Assembly (NCBI RefSeq): GCF_027943255.1
Contig: NC_072893.1
Coordinates: 62,776,001-62,840,000 of the forward strand
DNA length: 64,000 nt
Origin: Anastrepha obliqua
Lineage: Eukaryota > Arthropoda > Insecta > Diptera > Tephritidae
Direction of reading: 5' to 3'
The notes under the pieces are model-generated. The model did no database searches. It was not told where the DNA came from and worked only from the letters and a program-made list of their open reading frames with translations. This document shows, one piece after another, positions 1 through 9,925 of the stretch. Each line of letters opens with the position of its first letter. Positions within the stretch are counted from its first letter, which is position 1. The translations under genes were made by a program, and so were the position numbers.

Positions 1-1
1 T

Positions 2-205
2 CAACAAAACACATAAGGCAAGATTATCGAACTCGATTGACTTTTCCATAATTTGTTGTAAAATAAATATACAATCCGTTGTGGACCTGTTTTGATGAAA
101 GCCTTGCTGCTCCTCTTGTTCTTGTAGGTAAGGACGGAGTTGCGACAACAAAATCTTAGTGAAAAGCTTTTGAACTGAGCTTAGCAGGGTTATACCGCGA
201 TAATT
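2..205 (-). pseudogene. Reverse transcriptase fragment of a LINE (RTE-like)
   Basis: A 68-codon minus-strand frame is open from the window edge to about 205 and reads as the start of a reverse transcriptase palm/fingers region. It contains NYRGITLLS, an FTKIL stretch, the EEQQGF block and NRSTTD, the usual order of RT motif 1-2 in insect endonuclease-reverse transcriptases. The fragment runs off the window at its C-terminal side, so the catalytic YADD is not visible. An in-frame stop lies just upstream, next to a T-run. Clade is uncertain: RTE-like or a related LINE. It is the remnant of a self-copying retrotransposon, not a host gene. Confidence 0.65.
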
Positions 206-341
206 CTTTCATTTTTTTTTCATTTCTCAATAAAATGTTGAAGAGATGTGCAATCTGAAAATTCTGCTACGGTGAATGTATTGGTTTTTGGTTGTGGTTT
301 GTGTTTCATTTCAAAGCATTTTCGAGCCCATCTAAGGTGTT
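206..341. other. Unassigned non-coding spacer
   Basis: T-rich sequence between two LINE remnants. I see no coding signal, tRNA or recognisable repeat in it. Confidence 0.5.
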
Positions 342-493
342 ATTTTATATAGTTAGGTTAGGTTAGATTGTGATGGTTTCCCAGAGAGTAGGGCCCACTT
401 GGACGAAATAGTTTGGTTCGTCCTTTGTGATACCATTGAAGGACAAAAAAAGGGGTGAAAGGGAAGGGATGGGGAGCGGCGGATGTTTGTGGA

Positions 494-904
494 TTACGAA
501 CGGTGACTAGTGTGCGGTTGTGTTAACCTCATTATGCTGCTGATGAAGTTAATCAGATTTTTGTTATCAACACCTGCTATATCAGCAGGCGCAGAAAAGA
601 AGTGCGAACCAAGATACTTGAATCTTAGTCCCGCGAAGGCTGGGCAGCTAAGGAGCAGGTGCTGAGATGATTCCACCTCATCCTCCATACAGCTGACGCA
701 AAAAGCAATCGAAGTAATTCCGAGTCTCACGGCATGTGTACCTCGCGGAAATTGCCCCGTGATGATGCCCACGAAAATTGAGAGATGACATTTTGTCATC
801 CCCAGGATATCCCTCGAACGCCTCCTATCCAAACATGGCCAGAAGGACTTCGCGACCCTACACGTTCGTGTACTTGCCCAGCGTTCGCTGAGTTGGTGTA
901 TAGC
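494..904 (-). pseudogene. C-terminal CxxC-H-C region of the I-like LINE ORF2
   Basis: Open frame after the TAG at 905-907. It carries the conserved ITGQFPRGTHAVRLGI block followed by FCVSC, then a histidine in QHLLL and a final Cys in SCPAF, which fits the C-terminal zinc-knuckle-like motif of I-group LINEs. It ends at a natural stop, about 140 bases before the 3' tail. The preceding stop and the frameshift further upstream separate it from the RNase H core. The same motif recurs at 6268-6519, 37800-37890, about 57530-57580 and 62100-62200, so several related copies exist here. Confidence 0.8.
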
Positions 905-1177
905 CTATCCTTCCAGGAGTAGAGCGCAGGTTGTCAAGGGGATCCTGATCCTCTCCTTTTGCAGGCACATTGCCTCACAGGTCCCCTGTCTGGCCAGCTT
1001 GTCGGCTTCGCAGTTTCCTGCAATGTCACTGTGACCAGGTACCCAAATTATCTATATGTCGAAAAATTCTGTTGCAATCCAGGCATTCCCTGACCAGCTT
1101 CGAATGCACCATAATAGAGCCTAGGGTCCTGATGGCCGCTTGGCTATCGGAGTAAATATTTACCTTCTTAACAGTTA

Positions 1178-2008
1178 TTACGCAAGTAAATAGCAGTCAG
1201 CTGCGTCTTTAATTGCGGCCACCTCTGCTTGGAGCACACTGCAGTGATCCGGTAGCCTGAATTTGAGTCTGATGGGGAGCTCTTTGCAGAATACTTCTCC
1301 TCCAACCCTACCGTCCAGCTTCGAGCCATCCGTGAACAGATTAACGAGGCCCTGTCCCCAGGTGTTGCCTCCGGTCCACTCCTCCCTTGGTGGAATATGG
1401 GTGGAGAAAGTTCCGCTTGGACTTAGCGAAGGCACACACTGGTCCGTCGACGAGGGGATGAACTCGAAGTCTCTGAGGATGCTTGAGTGCCCATATGTGA
1501 GGTTGAGCTTATAGCCCAAGCCCCTCAGTCTGATTGCGGTACAAGCAGCGGCAATTCTGCCTGCGATGTCTATAGGTACCACATTTAACATTACATTACG
1601 CGCCAGAGTAGGAGTAGTTCGAAGCGCCCGACTGATTCCAATGAGTGCAGACCTCTGGACTTTCTCTAGCTTTTTAACTGATGTCGTCCTCTCCAGTGAG
1701 TTCCACCAGACAGCGACTCCATATAACAAAATTGGCTTTATTATGGTATTATAGAGCCAGAATACAACTCTGGGCGAGAGGCCCCACCTTTTGCCAATTA
1801 CTCCCTTGCACCCATACAAGGCGATTGTTGCCTTCCTTACACTCTCCTCAATGTTGGGCTTCCACGTTAGCATACTGTCAAGGATTAGACCTAGGTACTT
1901 CACCTTGTCAGAAAGCACCAGCGGAGCGCTCCCCATCGAGGGGAGTTGAGCTCTGGGTATTTTATATTTCCTCCTGAAAAGGACGAGCTCCGTCTTAAGA
2001 GGATTCAC
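1178..2008 (-). pseudogene. RT thumb plus N-terminal half of RNase H of the I-like LINE
   Basis: 276 codons of open frame. Residues about 1-130 are the RT thumb: a VKYLG block near residue 37, then LLYGVAVWW near 95. Residues about 130-215 are a linker. From about 225 the RNase H starts with LFTDGSKLDG (first catalytic Asp) and continues to LQAEVAAIKDAAD (catalytic Glu). The frame opens upstream for roughly 13 more codons (VVRWAADCGLSVNP) before the 5' truncation, so the initiator is not a true start. Two consecutive stops near 1170 end it, and the remaining RNase H blocks continue below in the same strand. Product would be the replication enzyme of the retroelement; here it is non-functional. 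Confidence 0.8.
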
Positions 2009-2261
2009 CGATAAGCCGCAGTCTGCTGCCCAACGAACAACTACGTTCAGATATCAGATTTTATGTAGTTGAAGCTATCAAATATTTTTCAGTGATGAAC
2101 TCTCATTGAGGGCTATAAATTTTATTGGTTTTTATTATTTATTATTTAAATTAGTATTTTTATTAAAATTATTATTATATTACTTTAGTACCGCAGCTGA
2201 AAATAAGCTGCAAACAAAAATTTTAAAATCTTTGACATATGGAGCTTAATAATAATTTAAT

Positions 2262-2470
2262 AAGGCTGGGGCTATTCAATCTCGTTTTTACTAAATAAAA
2301 TAAAAAATAGTAATGGAGATCTTTATTTTGAACTCCACGCGCCCCATTGCTTATCTGTTCACAAGTTCACTCCAGCTATCTACTTCACAAGTGTCAAAAC
2401 ATATGCACGTATGACGCCATGTGCAAAAATTATAAATCTTCCGATAGGGTGAATAAGTTTGCCCCAACTT
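2262..2470. mobile_element. Short TIR MITE, copy 1 (shared with 5526 and 49852)
   Basis: Diverged copy of a non-coding element. Its termini are inverted (GGCTGGGGCTATTCAATC against CAAGTTGGGGCAAACTTATTC read on the other strand). Internal blocks such as ATCTTTATTTTGAA and TGCAAAAATTATAAATCTTCC also occur at 49852-50021 and, inverted, at 5526-5740. It has no coding capacity. The superfamily cannot be decided from these ends. Confidence 0.6.
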
Positions 2471-2633
2471 GTCTGATTTTATTAGCGCTCATGAAAGAAA
2501 TCTTTAATTTCTAAGGAAAAGCCTTAAATGGTCAATTTAAGGGTATCGGCTTTTAAATTGAAATAAAACAACAAAAACTCAAATTAATTGGGCAATCTTT
2601 ATTATTTTTATTTATATTATTTATATAATTTAT

Positions 2634-2870
2634 TTTTTAGAGATAATCCCTTTCAAATGTTGGTCACAAGTGCGCCGAAATTCGGCCATCTGTAAACACC
2701 AATTTTGAATGACTCGCTGGAGGACTTTGTTCGGTATCTCGTGGCTTCCAATACCTTAATCGAACCTGTTTTATCCACAAAGCATTTAGGCTTTTCATAG
2801 CCTTACAAATAAAAGTCCAAAAGGGATTCACGCAATCTTGGTAGCAAATCCACTGGTCAGAGAGCAAGAA
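2634..2870 (-). pseudogene. C-terminal fragment of a Tc1/mariner-related transposase
   Basis: The minus strand ends with EIPNKVLQRVIQNWC, then RRTCDQHLKG and a stop near 2634. The same ending (RVIQN, RRTCSQHLKR) closes the element at 36128-37106, so the two are copies of one family. Upstream, a degraded CVNPFWTFI block corresponds to TPLDFYLWGYV in the other copy, with at least one frameshift between. No N-terminal half and no TIR can be placed. It is a decayed cut-and-paste transposase. Confidence 0.6.
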
Positions 2871-2938
2871 AATTAAATTGGAAGAAAATTGTTTCTGCCT
2901 AAATTTTTTTTCTTATTTCCTCTGTAATCCATAAATGA

Positions 2939-3780
2939 AGTATTATATATTACTAATATACTCTAGTTGCGAGCGGTAATTAATAGGTCACTCAAACACC
3001 TTGGCAGGCGAATTAAAAAAAAACGAAATTCATTGAACTCAAATTTAATATGAAATTAATTCAAAATGATTTGCATTTTACTTAAAGCGAATTAAATTTT
3101 TTTTTTTCATATTTAGGAAGGAAAGCAGCAGTCTGTTGATATTTAGTATTATATATTACTAGTATACTCTAGCTACCCAGCTACAAGCTGCGAACATCAG
3201 CTAAGTATTTTATAAAATAAATTTGAGAACTTTACCCTCGTCTGCATTTATTAGCTTAAATTTATTTTTTTTCATATAATTCGCATCCTACCACCCAAAC
3301 GCGCTTGCCAACTGCTACGCAGCAACAAATACATCTATAAGTCTAACAGTGCATGTACATTTGTTTCTCTTCTGCTTTCACAACAATTCTTCTTCGCATC
3401 AATGCACTCTTAATAGTGATCACAATTTTTGCTATCTTTTTTTCTGCGCCCCTGACCTGAACCCAACGGCAAGGAAATTAAATTTATGTGACGATATAAT
3501 TTAAGAAAATATTATTACGAAAATATAAAAAACTACGCTAGCTGTTGTGCGAACCCCAACTGTTTGAGGGTGAAAAATTCACACAGTTCAAGTGAGGGTA
3601 ATCTGATGCGAGCGGTAATTAATAGGTCACTCAAACACCTTGGCAGGCGAATCAAGAAAAAGAAATTCATAGAACTCAAATTTAATATGAAATTAATTCA
3701 AAATGATTTGCATTTTACTTAAAGCGAATTAAAATTTTTCTTTCATATTTAGGAAGGAAATCAGCATTCTGTTGATATTT
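2939..3780 (+). repeat. Duplicated AT-rich segment
   Basis: About 172 bases starting at 2968 (TGCGAGCGGTAATTAATAGG) recur at 3607 with roughly 90% identity by eye, including an ACACCTTGGCAGGCGAAT block. A separate 28-base block with AGTATTATATATTACTA occurs at 2939 and again at 3145. No open frame. The space between (3173-3606) shows nothing else recognisable. Confidence 0.7.
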
Positions 3781-4117
3781 TGATGTAGTCTGCGTTTGAA
3801 GTTTATTTTCAGAAAAAAAATTACAACTGAAGACGTTGTATTTATGCGAAGTCATTTTAATTATCGTTGAATTATTTTAAGCAAACTTAAATTGCATGAC
3901 TCATTTTGGTTTCCTCTAGGCGGTAGACGTTTACTTTGAAATGCATTTGGAGGAACGGTGCTTAGTAAATTTTGTGGCGCTTAATATTTTAATGAACTAG
4001 AAAATTTTAAGCTTAGAATGCTTTTCTAGTTACGGGGCGGAAACTTTCTCAATTATAGTTTTTTTTTTTCACTGAGAGCTACAGGCATAGCCATATGAGA
4101 AGAAGGAGGAATGTTAA
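3781..4117. other. Unassigned non-coding spacer
   Basis: AT-rich sequence with no coding frame or recognised repeat. Confidence 0.5.
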
Positions 4118-5342
4118 ATTTGAATTTGAATTTTGAATTTATTTATTTATTACTAGTATAATAATACATTATAATTTACAATAAACTGTAAGTCCTACAG
4201 AGACTATTAAAAGTCTGTTCGTAGGCTAGTAGCATTTATAATGACAATCTTACAAACTAAATGTAACATTTAACAAAATAAATTTTGTATGCAACATACG
4301 TAACATACATTTGACTTACTAACTAACTAACAACAAACTTACTTATATCTAGCGGTTCTATGAAGGACATAAAATAATTTTCCTTTTTTTTTTATTTTAC
4401 AATGAAATAGCGCGATATTAACAAATATCATAGGTGTAAATTAATTTTTGTTAACCAGATTTTTATATCTTTTTTATTTTTGTCGTTAATTACATCATAG
4501 GCTTTTAACTTCATTGGAAGCTGATTAAATATTTTAATGCTATGGTTTATGTAACATTTTGAACCAATACGTAATTTACATTTTATGTGCTCAATTTGTC
4601 TATTTCTAGTATTTATTATCCTTGATAGAAAAGAATTCTTTAAGTTATTGTAATTTTGTATTAAAGCTGTAAAGTAGAACAACTTTTTTATCGAAAGAAT
4701 GTTGTTAATATTTAAGGAATTATCCGTTATTGAGTTTTGTTTACTCTTAAATATTATTTTTAATATTTTATTTTGTACTAATTCAATCCTATTTAGTTCA
4801 GATTTGTACGCACCTCCCCAAGCTACGATACCGTAAGAGGTGACTGACTCAAATAGGGCATAATAAATAGTTAATAATTGTTCTTTGTTTAATATATATT
4901 TTAATTTGGCAAAAACAAAGATCAAATATCTATTTCGCTTTATTAAATAATTAATTTGAAAATCCCATTTTAACTTATAATCGATTAAAATGCCAAGATA
5001 TTTAGTGCTTTCAACCCGTGTTATTGGAATACAGTTACATTTGCTGTTAGAATCATGATTATGCATAAATATATTAATATTTCCAGGTACAGAATCTTTA
5101 TAAACTCCAAAAGTTAGAAATACCGTTTTATTAATATTCACAGATAACTTGTTTTGACACATCCATGTAAATATTTTATTTGCAATTAAATTTGCATTTA
5201 ATTCAGCATCCTCCCAAGTATCGCCACTTATAAGAATGGTTGTATCGTCAGCATACGATATTATATTGTGAGGGTTTTTTTGGCTAAATAAACGAAAAAA
5301 ATTTCTGAAGCAATTAGCCTCATCATAATCCTCACAAAATTA
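4118..5342 (-). mobile_element. 5'-truncated AT-rich LINE (CR1/Jockey-group-like)
   Basis: A single LINE 3' half on the minus strand: a 303-residue open RT frame, a 3' untranslated region of about 300 bases, and a short-repeat tail (AAATTCAAATTC) ending near 4118. There is no RNase H, unlike the I-like copies here. The 5' side stops at an in-frame TAA (5340-5342), upstream of which no LINE coding sequence is recognised. Codon use is extremely AT-rich compared with the R1-like element at 7 kb. I cannot place the clade with certainty. Confidence 0.75.
4428..5339 (-). pseudogene. Reverse transcriptase C-terminal half with YADD
   Basis: The frame is open for 303 residues with no internal stop. 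It opens in the palm with NIISYADDTTILI (catalytic YADD at about 5238-5249), then an NKLSVN block, the YLGILIDYKLKW thumb motif, the ALFESVTSYGIVAWGG motif near residue 165, and a basic C-terminus. Only the front of the protein (endonuclease and RT motifs 0-4) is missing, so this is a truncated insertion rather than a decayed one. It acts in target-primed reverse transcription when complete. There is no start codon to choose; the 5' limit given is the first codon after the upstream stop. Confidence 0.8.
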
Positions 5343-5525
5343 TTGGCCATATTTTATATTTCAACTGAGAGGTCCCTGTGATTACGTATGCCGTTTCATA
5401 CTTAAAAAAGAACCAAATTACCTACTGAGCGATTGTCAGAACCATTCTTCTGTTCGCGCGTTTTTTTTTTTATTTTTTTATTTTGGGTTGTAGTGTTATA
5501 TGTACATTGTTATTGAGATAAAATA

Positions 5526-5740
5526 CAGGGTGGTACCAGATGAATCACTCTATCGGAATATTATTAATTTTTGCATCGTACATCAAACATTTGAACTTGT
5601 GAACTACACAGCTGTAGCATGAGAACAGAGAAGCAATGGAAGAAATCAAAAATTGAAAATCATTTTGTTTTTCTTTTTTTTTTATTTAGTAAAAAAGTTA
5701 TTCAGAAACAGACTTGGACGATTAATTTTTCACCACATTG
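5526..5740. mobile_element. Short TIR MITE, copy 2
   Basis: Non-coding copy of the family at 49852-50021, in inverse orientation. Ends read CAGGGTGGTACCAGATGAAT and ATTAATTTTTCACCACATTG. Internal ATTTAGTAAAAAAGTTATTC matches the same-family block in the other copies. Slightly longer than the 49.8-kb copy because it shares with copy 1 a middle segment (CCATTGCTT.TCTGTTC on the other strand). Confidence 0.6.
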
Positions 5741-5819
5741 TATAATCAATTTTTGACTTATTTTAATTTCCAGTTTTAAATTTATACATACTTAGTAGAT
5801 TGATATATTTTATCTAAAC

Positions 5820-6677
5820 ATTGTCAAACATATTTATGCTGACGGCTCAACGGTGGACAATGGCACTGGATTGGAAGTGTACTCGCAACAGTTATCAGTA
5901 AATAGCTCCTTTAGACTCCTGAAGCGTCATCCAAGCTGAGATCTATGCTATAGGCAAAGCAGCAAAAATTATAAGACTGATGGACTTAATGCAAACAAGC
6001 CTTACCATTTTTATTAATAGACAAGCAGAGATCGAGGTATTGGCCTCAACGCACACACTTTGTTGGATTCCCGGCCATTCTGGAGTGGAGGAAAATGAAA
6101 GAGCGGATGGTTGTGCAATGAAAGACCCTCAACTTGAGCTTCAGCGAGTGGAAGAGGCATTCCTCTAAACGAACCATACACGCAGAAACCAATAGTAGGT
6201 GATATCTGACTACTAACTGCAGAGTCTCTTAAACGCTCTGGCTAAATCTGAATTTTAAAAGGACAAAATGTCTCCTTGGATACCACAGACTACCAGCATC
6301 CTCACATGTGTTGTAACGGGTCACTCTGCTATTGGCACCCTAAATAGTAGAATTGGTGTACCTCACAATGACTTCTGCAGGAGTTGTGGATATGAAGAAG
6401 AAATTGAGTCGGTGCAACACTTCCTCTGTGAATGCCCTGCACTTCAAAGAAGTCGGACCAAATATCTTAACGACTATTTTTTTGAAGACCTGGGAAATGT
6501 GTCATTGGAGAATGAATGAAAATGTCTCATTGTAGGGACTAGCTACCTTCTTAAAAAGATGTAATTGGTTTTAACAACATAGTTAGGGGATGGAAATTAA
6601 ATGCAAGTATCACAATAAGTCTTAGGGCCACCGAGTGTCTTGTCTTAAGCAAGCAATCTGAGAAACCTAAGCCTAAA
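5820..6677 (+). mobile_element. I-like LINE, RNase H to 3' tail, decayed
   Basis: Starts in an RNase H remnant (HIYADGSTVDNGTGLEVYSQ) at about 5825, with the IPGHSGVEENERAD block near 6070-6110. The C-terminal knuckle sits at 6268-6519 (FCRSCGYEEEIESVQHFLCECPAL). A short 3' UTR ends in CCTAAGCCTAAACCTTAA at about 6660-6677. Several frameshifts and stops separate the blocks, so nothing is translatable as one protein. The tail matches the CCTAA-like tails of the other I-like copies. No target duplication was found. Confidence 0.75.
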
Positions 6678-6997
6678 CCTTAACCGTTTTCACCTTCCCG
6701 TTTCAAAGTTTTCGATAGAACTAATAAACTACGCCAATCGTATATTTCCCACGCTAACCGGCACCAGTTGGGCGGACTAAGCACAGCCAAATCCATATAC
6801 ACCTGATCTTTCCAACACAAAGAAGTCCAACGCAAAGCAGACCTTCTCCTACCTCTGCTCCCACCAATACATACCAAAACGAATATTCTCTGAGATAGAG
6901 TTCTTATAACCATTCTTACGTCATTTCCTACCAAGCAGAGCCGTTAGATTTTTAATTGCATCGTTGCACTATACATATAATATTTATGCCACCTTAA

Positions 6998-7009
6998 GGG
7001 CCCATACAG
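6998..7009 (+). repeat. Target-site duplication, left copy (R1-like insertion)
   Basis: GGGCCCATACAG, identical to 9004-9015. With the two preceding A bases, which merge into the poly(A) on the right, it may be 14 bp. Confidence 0.9.
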
Positions 7010-7031
7010 ACACATGTACAATGCCTGCTGA

Positions 7032-8682
7032 TATGAAGGAACTTTTCCAGAAATTTGGAAGAGACAAAAGTTAGTCCTCATAAGCAAAGGGAAGGGAGAC
7101 CCTGAAACCCCATCAGCGTGTCGCCCTCTGTGCATGCTCGACACGGCAGGAAAGCTGCTAGAAAAAATGCTGAAACCACGAATGGCAGCAGCGATAAACG
7201 AATCGGGAGGCCTCTCGGATAGGCAACACGGCTTTAGACCGCGAAGGTCCACAATTGGAGCAATTGAAGATGTAGTAAAGAGCATAGCAAAAGCACGGAG
7301 CATAAATCGTTTTCCCCGACCAATCGTGCTCCTCGCTACAATCGATGTAAAGAACGCTTTCAACAGCGCAAAGTGGAAAAATATGATAGACGCATTGGAG
7401 AAGCGATTCAAAATACCCCAACACCTGATGAAGATGATCCGCAGCTACCTCAAAGACCGCGTACTCATCTACGACACAAGAAAAGGACAACGGACAAAAA
7501 TAATAACCTCTGGCGCGGCCCAAGGGTCCATACTAGGCCCCGATCTCTGGAACGTCAGCTATGACGGCATCCTCACCACCGACATGCCCGACGATTGCTA
7601 CCTAGTAGGATACGCTGACGATGTCGCAGCAGTAATTACCGCACGGAATGTAGACGCAGCAAGGCGGAAACTTACACAAACGATGACAAGAATCAAGACA
7701 TGGCTTGACTCGCAAGACCTGAGTTTAGCTCCGGAAAAAACAGAACTGATCCTATTCACGAGAGCGCGCATACCTGTAGAAGTGACAATGCCAGTCTACA
7801 CAGAGAACAAAACAACCTCAAAAGTAGTGAAATATCTGGGCATCAAACTCGACAACAAACTGACATACTGGGCACAAATCCACCAAAACAATATCAAGGC
7901 TATCAAGACTAATGGCAAACATCGGAGGACCCATCGCAAGCAGGCGGAAGCTGCTCATGGACACGACGGTATCCATTCTACTATACGGATGTGAAGTATG
8001 GGCGGACACACTTAAAACTGAGTGTCGCCGCAAGATCCTGGCCAAGGCCCAAAGAACCGCCGCCCTCCACGTTGCTTCAGCTTACCGCACGGTATCAGAA
8101 GCAGCAGTACTCATTATTAGCGGCACGATACCTATAGATCTGCTAGCGAGAGAGCGAAAAGAACTATGGAACTTCAAAAAGAGCGAGACAAACGCCATAG
8201 GAGACCACACACGCGCCCGCACCAAAACGAGCACAAAGCAGCAAATTAGAGCACATACACTGCAAATATGGCAAGAGCGATGGGAGTCAGAGAAGAAAGG
8301 CCGATGGACGAAGAGACTTATACCAAACCTAGACAAATGGTATAACAGACAGTTCGGCGAGGTAAACTATTATACCACACAGATGCTATCTGGACATGGA
8401 TACTTTTACAAATACCTTAACAACATAGGCAAGTCAGAAACCACTAAATGCATCTACGGAGATGCACTTATTGACGACGCAGATCACACTTTCTTCAAAT
8501 GTGAGAGATGGAAACCAGATCGCACAGCTGTCGAAGGCAGATTAGGCCCCTTAAGAGCTGACAACATCACTGATAAAATGATAGAAAGCGCAGAAAATTG
8601 GCAAATTATTCGCACGTATATAGAGCGAGTTCTACGTGCCAAAAAACTTGACATGGACAGAGATCCCAATATGCTTGACTAG
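7032..8682 (+). pseudogene. R1-type reverse transcriptase ORF2, C-terminal two thirds, one frameshift
   Basis: Open from the codon after a TGA at 7029-7031. Blocks in order: FPEIWKRQKLVLI, RPLCMLDTAGKLLEK, SGGLSDRQHGFRPRRST, IDVKNAFNSAKW, QGSILGPDLWNVSYDG, VGYADDVAAV (YADD at 7611-7622) and VKYLGIKLDNKL. Near 7905 the frame shifts and continues with MANIGGPIASRRKLLM, LLYGCEVWAD, AYRTVSEAA, PIDLLARERK, LSGHGYFYKYL and a CIYG...DDADHTFFKC knuckle. In that knuckle the second expected Cys is Gly. A short gap at the frameshift suggests a small deletion. Stop TAG at 8680-8682. The protein would nick target DNA and reverse-transcribe its own RNA, but the endonuclease domain is absent. Confidence 0.9.
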
Positions 8683-8964
8683 AAGATAAACCGACAACAT
8701 GAAGCCCCGCAGATAGAGACAAAAGAAGACGAGCCTATAGCATGAATGCTGGCTACAAATATGGTGGACCCAGACGTGGGTGAATTAGAATTTGGTCCTT
8801 TTCATGGACGCCGTTCTGGGCCCTCCCGAAGTAATGTACAAATCAGTTCCGGGAGGGAGTCTCCCCAGGAGAGGAGGAGGGACTGTTTTAGTGGCCACAC
8901 CACACGACGCAGTAGACGACGGTCGCTGTAAGTGCGAAGGCATTTTGAACCCTACCTCACCCAC

Positions 8965-8965
<1 letters not shown>

Positions 8966-9003
<38 letters not shown>
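8966..9003 (+). other. Poly(A) tail of the R1-like LINE (38 A)
   Basis: Uninterrupted run of 38 A directly before the right target duplication. An unbroken run of this length suggests the insertion is recent. Confidence 0.95.
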
Positions 9004-9007
<4 letters not shown>

Positions 9008-9015
9008 CCATACAG
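9004..9015 (+). repeat. Target-site duplication, right copy (R1-like insertion)
   Basis: GGGCCCATACAG, perfect repeat of 6998-7009. The next base differs (C here, A on the left), fixing the inner boundary. Confidence 0.9.
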
Positions 9016-9925
9016 CTCATTTTTCCATTATCTGCGATACTCACTACCGCGCAACTCCAAGGGTGCCTCAACGGCTGTATTCATCGTCCCATTTGCGGAG
9101 TCATACAGCAGGGATGGTCTTGATGAGAAACTTATAATGTGTTAGTTTTATTCGTCGAGAGAGAACTTTACTACTCAATTGTACCTAGTCCAAAGTATGT
9201 AACACTTATTGGCAAGAGAGTTTTCGTTGGACCTAAAGGCTAGAGAATCCCTTACTACCTCAAAGCTATAACTATCAACAGTGTCATGGTTATTGAGAAG
9301 CCATTGCGCTGACTGTTGTTTGATGACAGTAGGTAAGTACTTCGGCTTCCAGACCACTTTGCTTCACTTCCTTATCCAGCTTGGAAAAGGCAGAACTAAG
9401 GGTACGGTTTTAAAGCTTTTGATATGAATTTAATCGCCACACGCTGATATCGCGCTAGAGTTTCACGAGTCGAACCATATTTCCCAGTATCAGGTTAAAA
9501 GAAATCACACTATAGAGAGTCATCCCATCAAAAACCTCGTTTGATATCAAATGGGTGGGAGGGATTCTTCCCAATTCTGATGCAGATGCTGGTCTTACTC
9601 TACGTTACTTAACACAGACGTATTCGTTTTTCAAAACTTGACAATTAATTAATATCTGATGGGTAGGCGATTTTCCAGGTTTGAAGCCACACTTGTATGA
9701 TACAACTTATAAGGTCCACTTGGTTAGTGACGGGTTTGCATACCATCTCACAATATGATGGATGATACCTCTTATGCGATGTTGTGAAAACTAATTCCGC
9801 AATAGTTGGCGCAGGTTGCATGCGCCTTACCAGCTCTTTGCTTTGAATAGCTTCACTGGCAGACCGTCACCTTTCGTTTACCAAATTAATATCACGTAGT
9901 AAAGCCTTCTTAATCAATCAACATT

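Larger units (their letters stand above)
355..2057 (-). mobile_element. I-like non-LTR retrotransposon (RT thumb, RNase H, zinc-knuckle tail), 5'-truncated
   Basis: The minus strand carries, in order, the RT thumb (YLGLILD...W), an RNase H domain (FTDGSK, QAEVAAI, YSDSQAA, IWVPGHSDIAGN, ADKLA) and a C-terminal CxxC...H...C knuckle (FCVSCMEDE..SSQHLLLSCPAF). This order is typical of I/Loa-group LINEs that keep RNase H. The copy is dead: double stop near 1170, a frameshift around 1045-1060 before the WVPGH block, and a TAG at 905-907. The 3' end terminates in CTAACCTAACCT. The 5' end is truncated inside the RT at about 2057. ATTTTATATAGTT (342-354) and ATTTTATGTAGTT (2058-2070) flank it as a 13-bp duplication with one mismatch. 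Confidence 0.85.
7010..9003 (+). mobile_element. R1-clade LINE, 5'-truncated, with poly(A)
   Basis: A 1,994-base insertion with both ends defined by a 12-14 bp duplication. It contains the C-terminal two thirds of an R1-type ORF2, a GC-richer 3' UTR (8683-8965) and 38 consecutive A (8966-9003). Motifs GLSDRQHGFRPRRST, AFNSAKW, GSILGPDLWN, YADD and AYRTVSEAA are characteristic of R1-clade LINEs. It sits inside an RTE-like LINE rather than in rDNA, so it belongs to a clade member without strict 28S specificity, or it is an off-target copy. Base composition is clearly higher in GC than the surroundings. Confidence 0.92.
6678..9925 (-). mobile_element. RTE-like LINE remnant, split by the R1-like insertion at 7010-9003
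   Basis: Two minus-strand segments belong together once the insertion is removed. The right part (9016-9925) gives degraded RT blocks: GDGLPVKLFKA, YKCGFKPGKS, a RIGKN..HPFDIKRGF block and CDFF. The left part (6678-6997) gives the end of the protein: GGSRGRRR, LRW, WKDQVYMDLA, NWCRLA and WRSLLVLSKTLKR, a C-terminal pattern common in RTE-clade elements. Stops and frameshifts occur throughout. The RT centre, including YADD, is deleted or unrecognisable. The 3' end abuts the I-like tail at 6677. Confidence 0.7.

Noticed and set aside
350..370. TTAGGTTAGGTTAGA as a true telomere repeat
   Set aside because: Only about three units, at the 3' end of a LINE and followed by its flanking duplication; flies lack TTAGG telomeres.
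7158..7523. 121-codon minus-strand frame
   Set aside because: Antisense to the R1-like reverse transcriptase, which carries all RT motifs on the plus strand.
9004..9015. R1-like element in a 28S rRNA gene
   Set aside because: The flanks read as an RTE-like LINE, with no rRNA sequence nearby.
8792..9145. Frames running through the 38-base poly(A), with long Lys runs
   Set aside because: They lie in the 3' UTR and poly(A) tail of the R1-like LINE and cross its target duplication.
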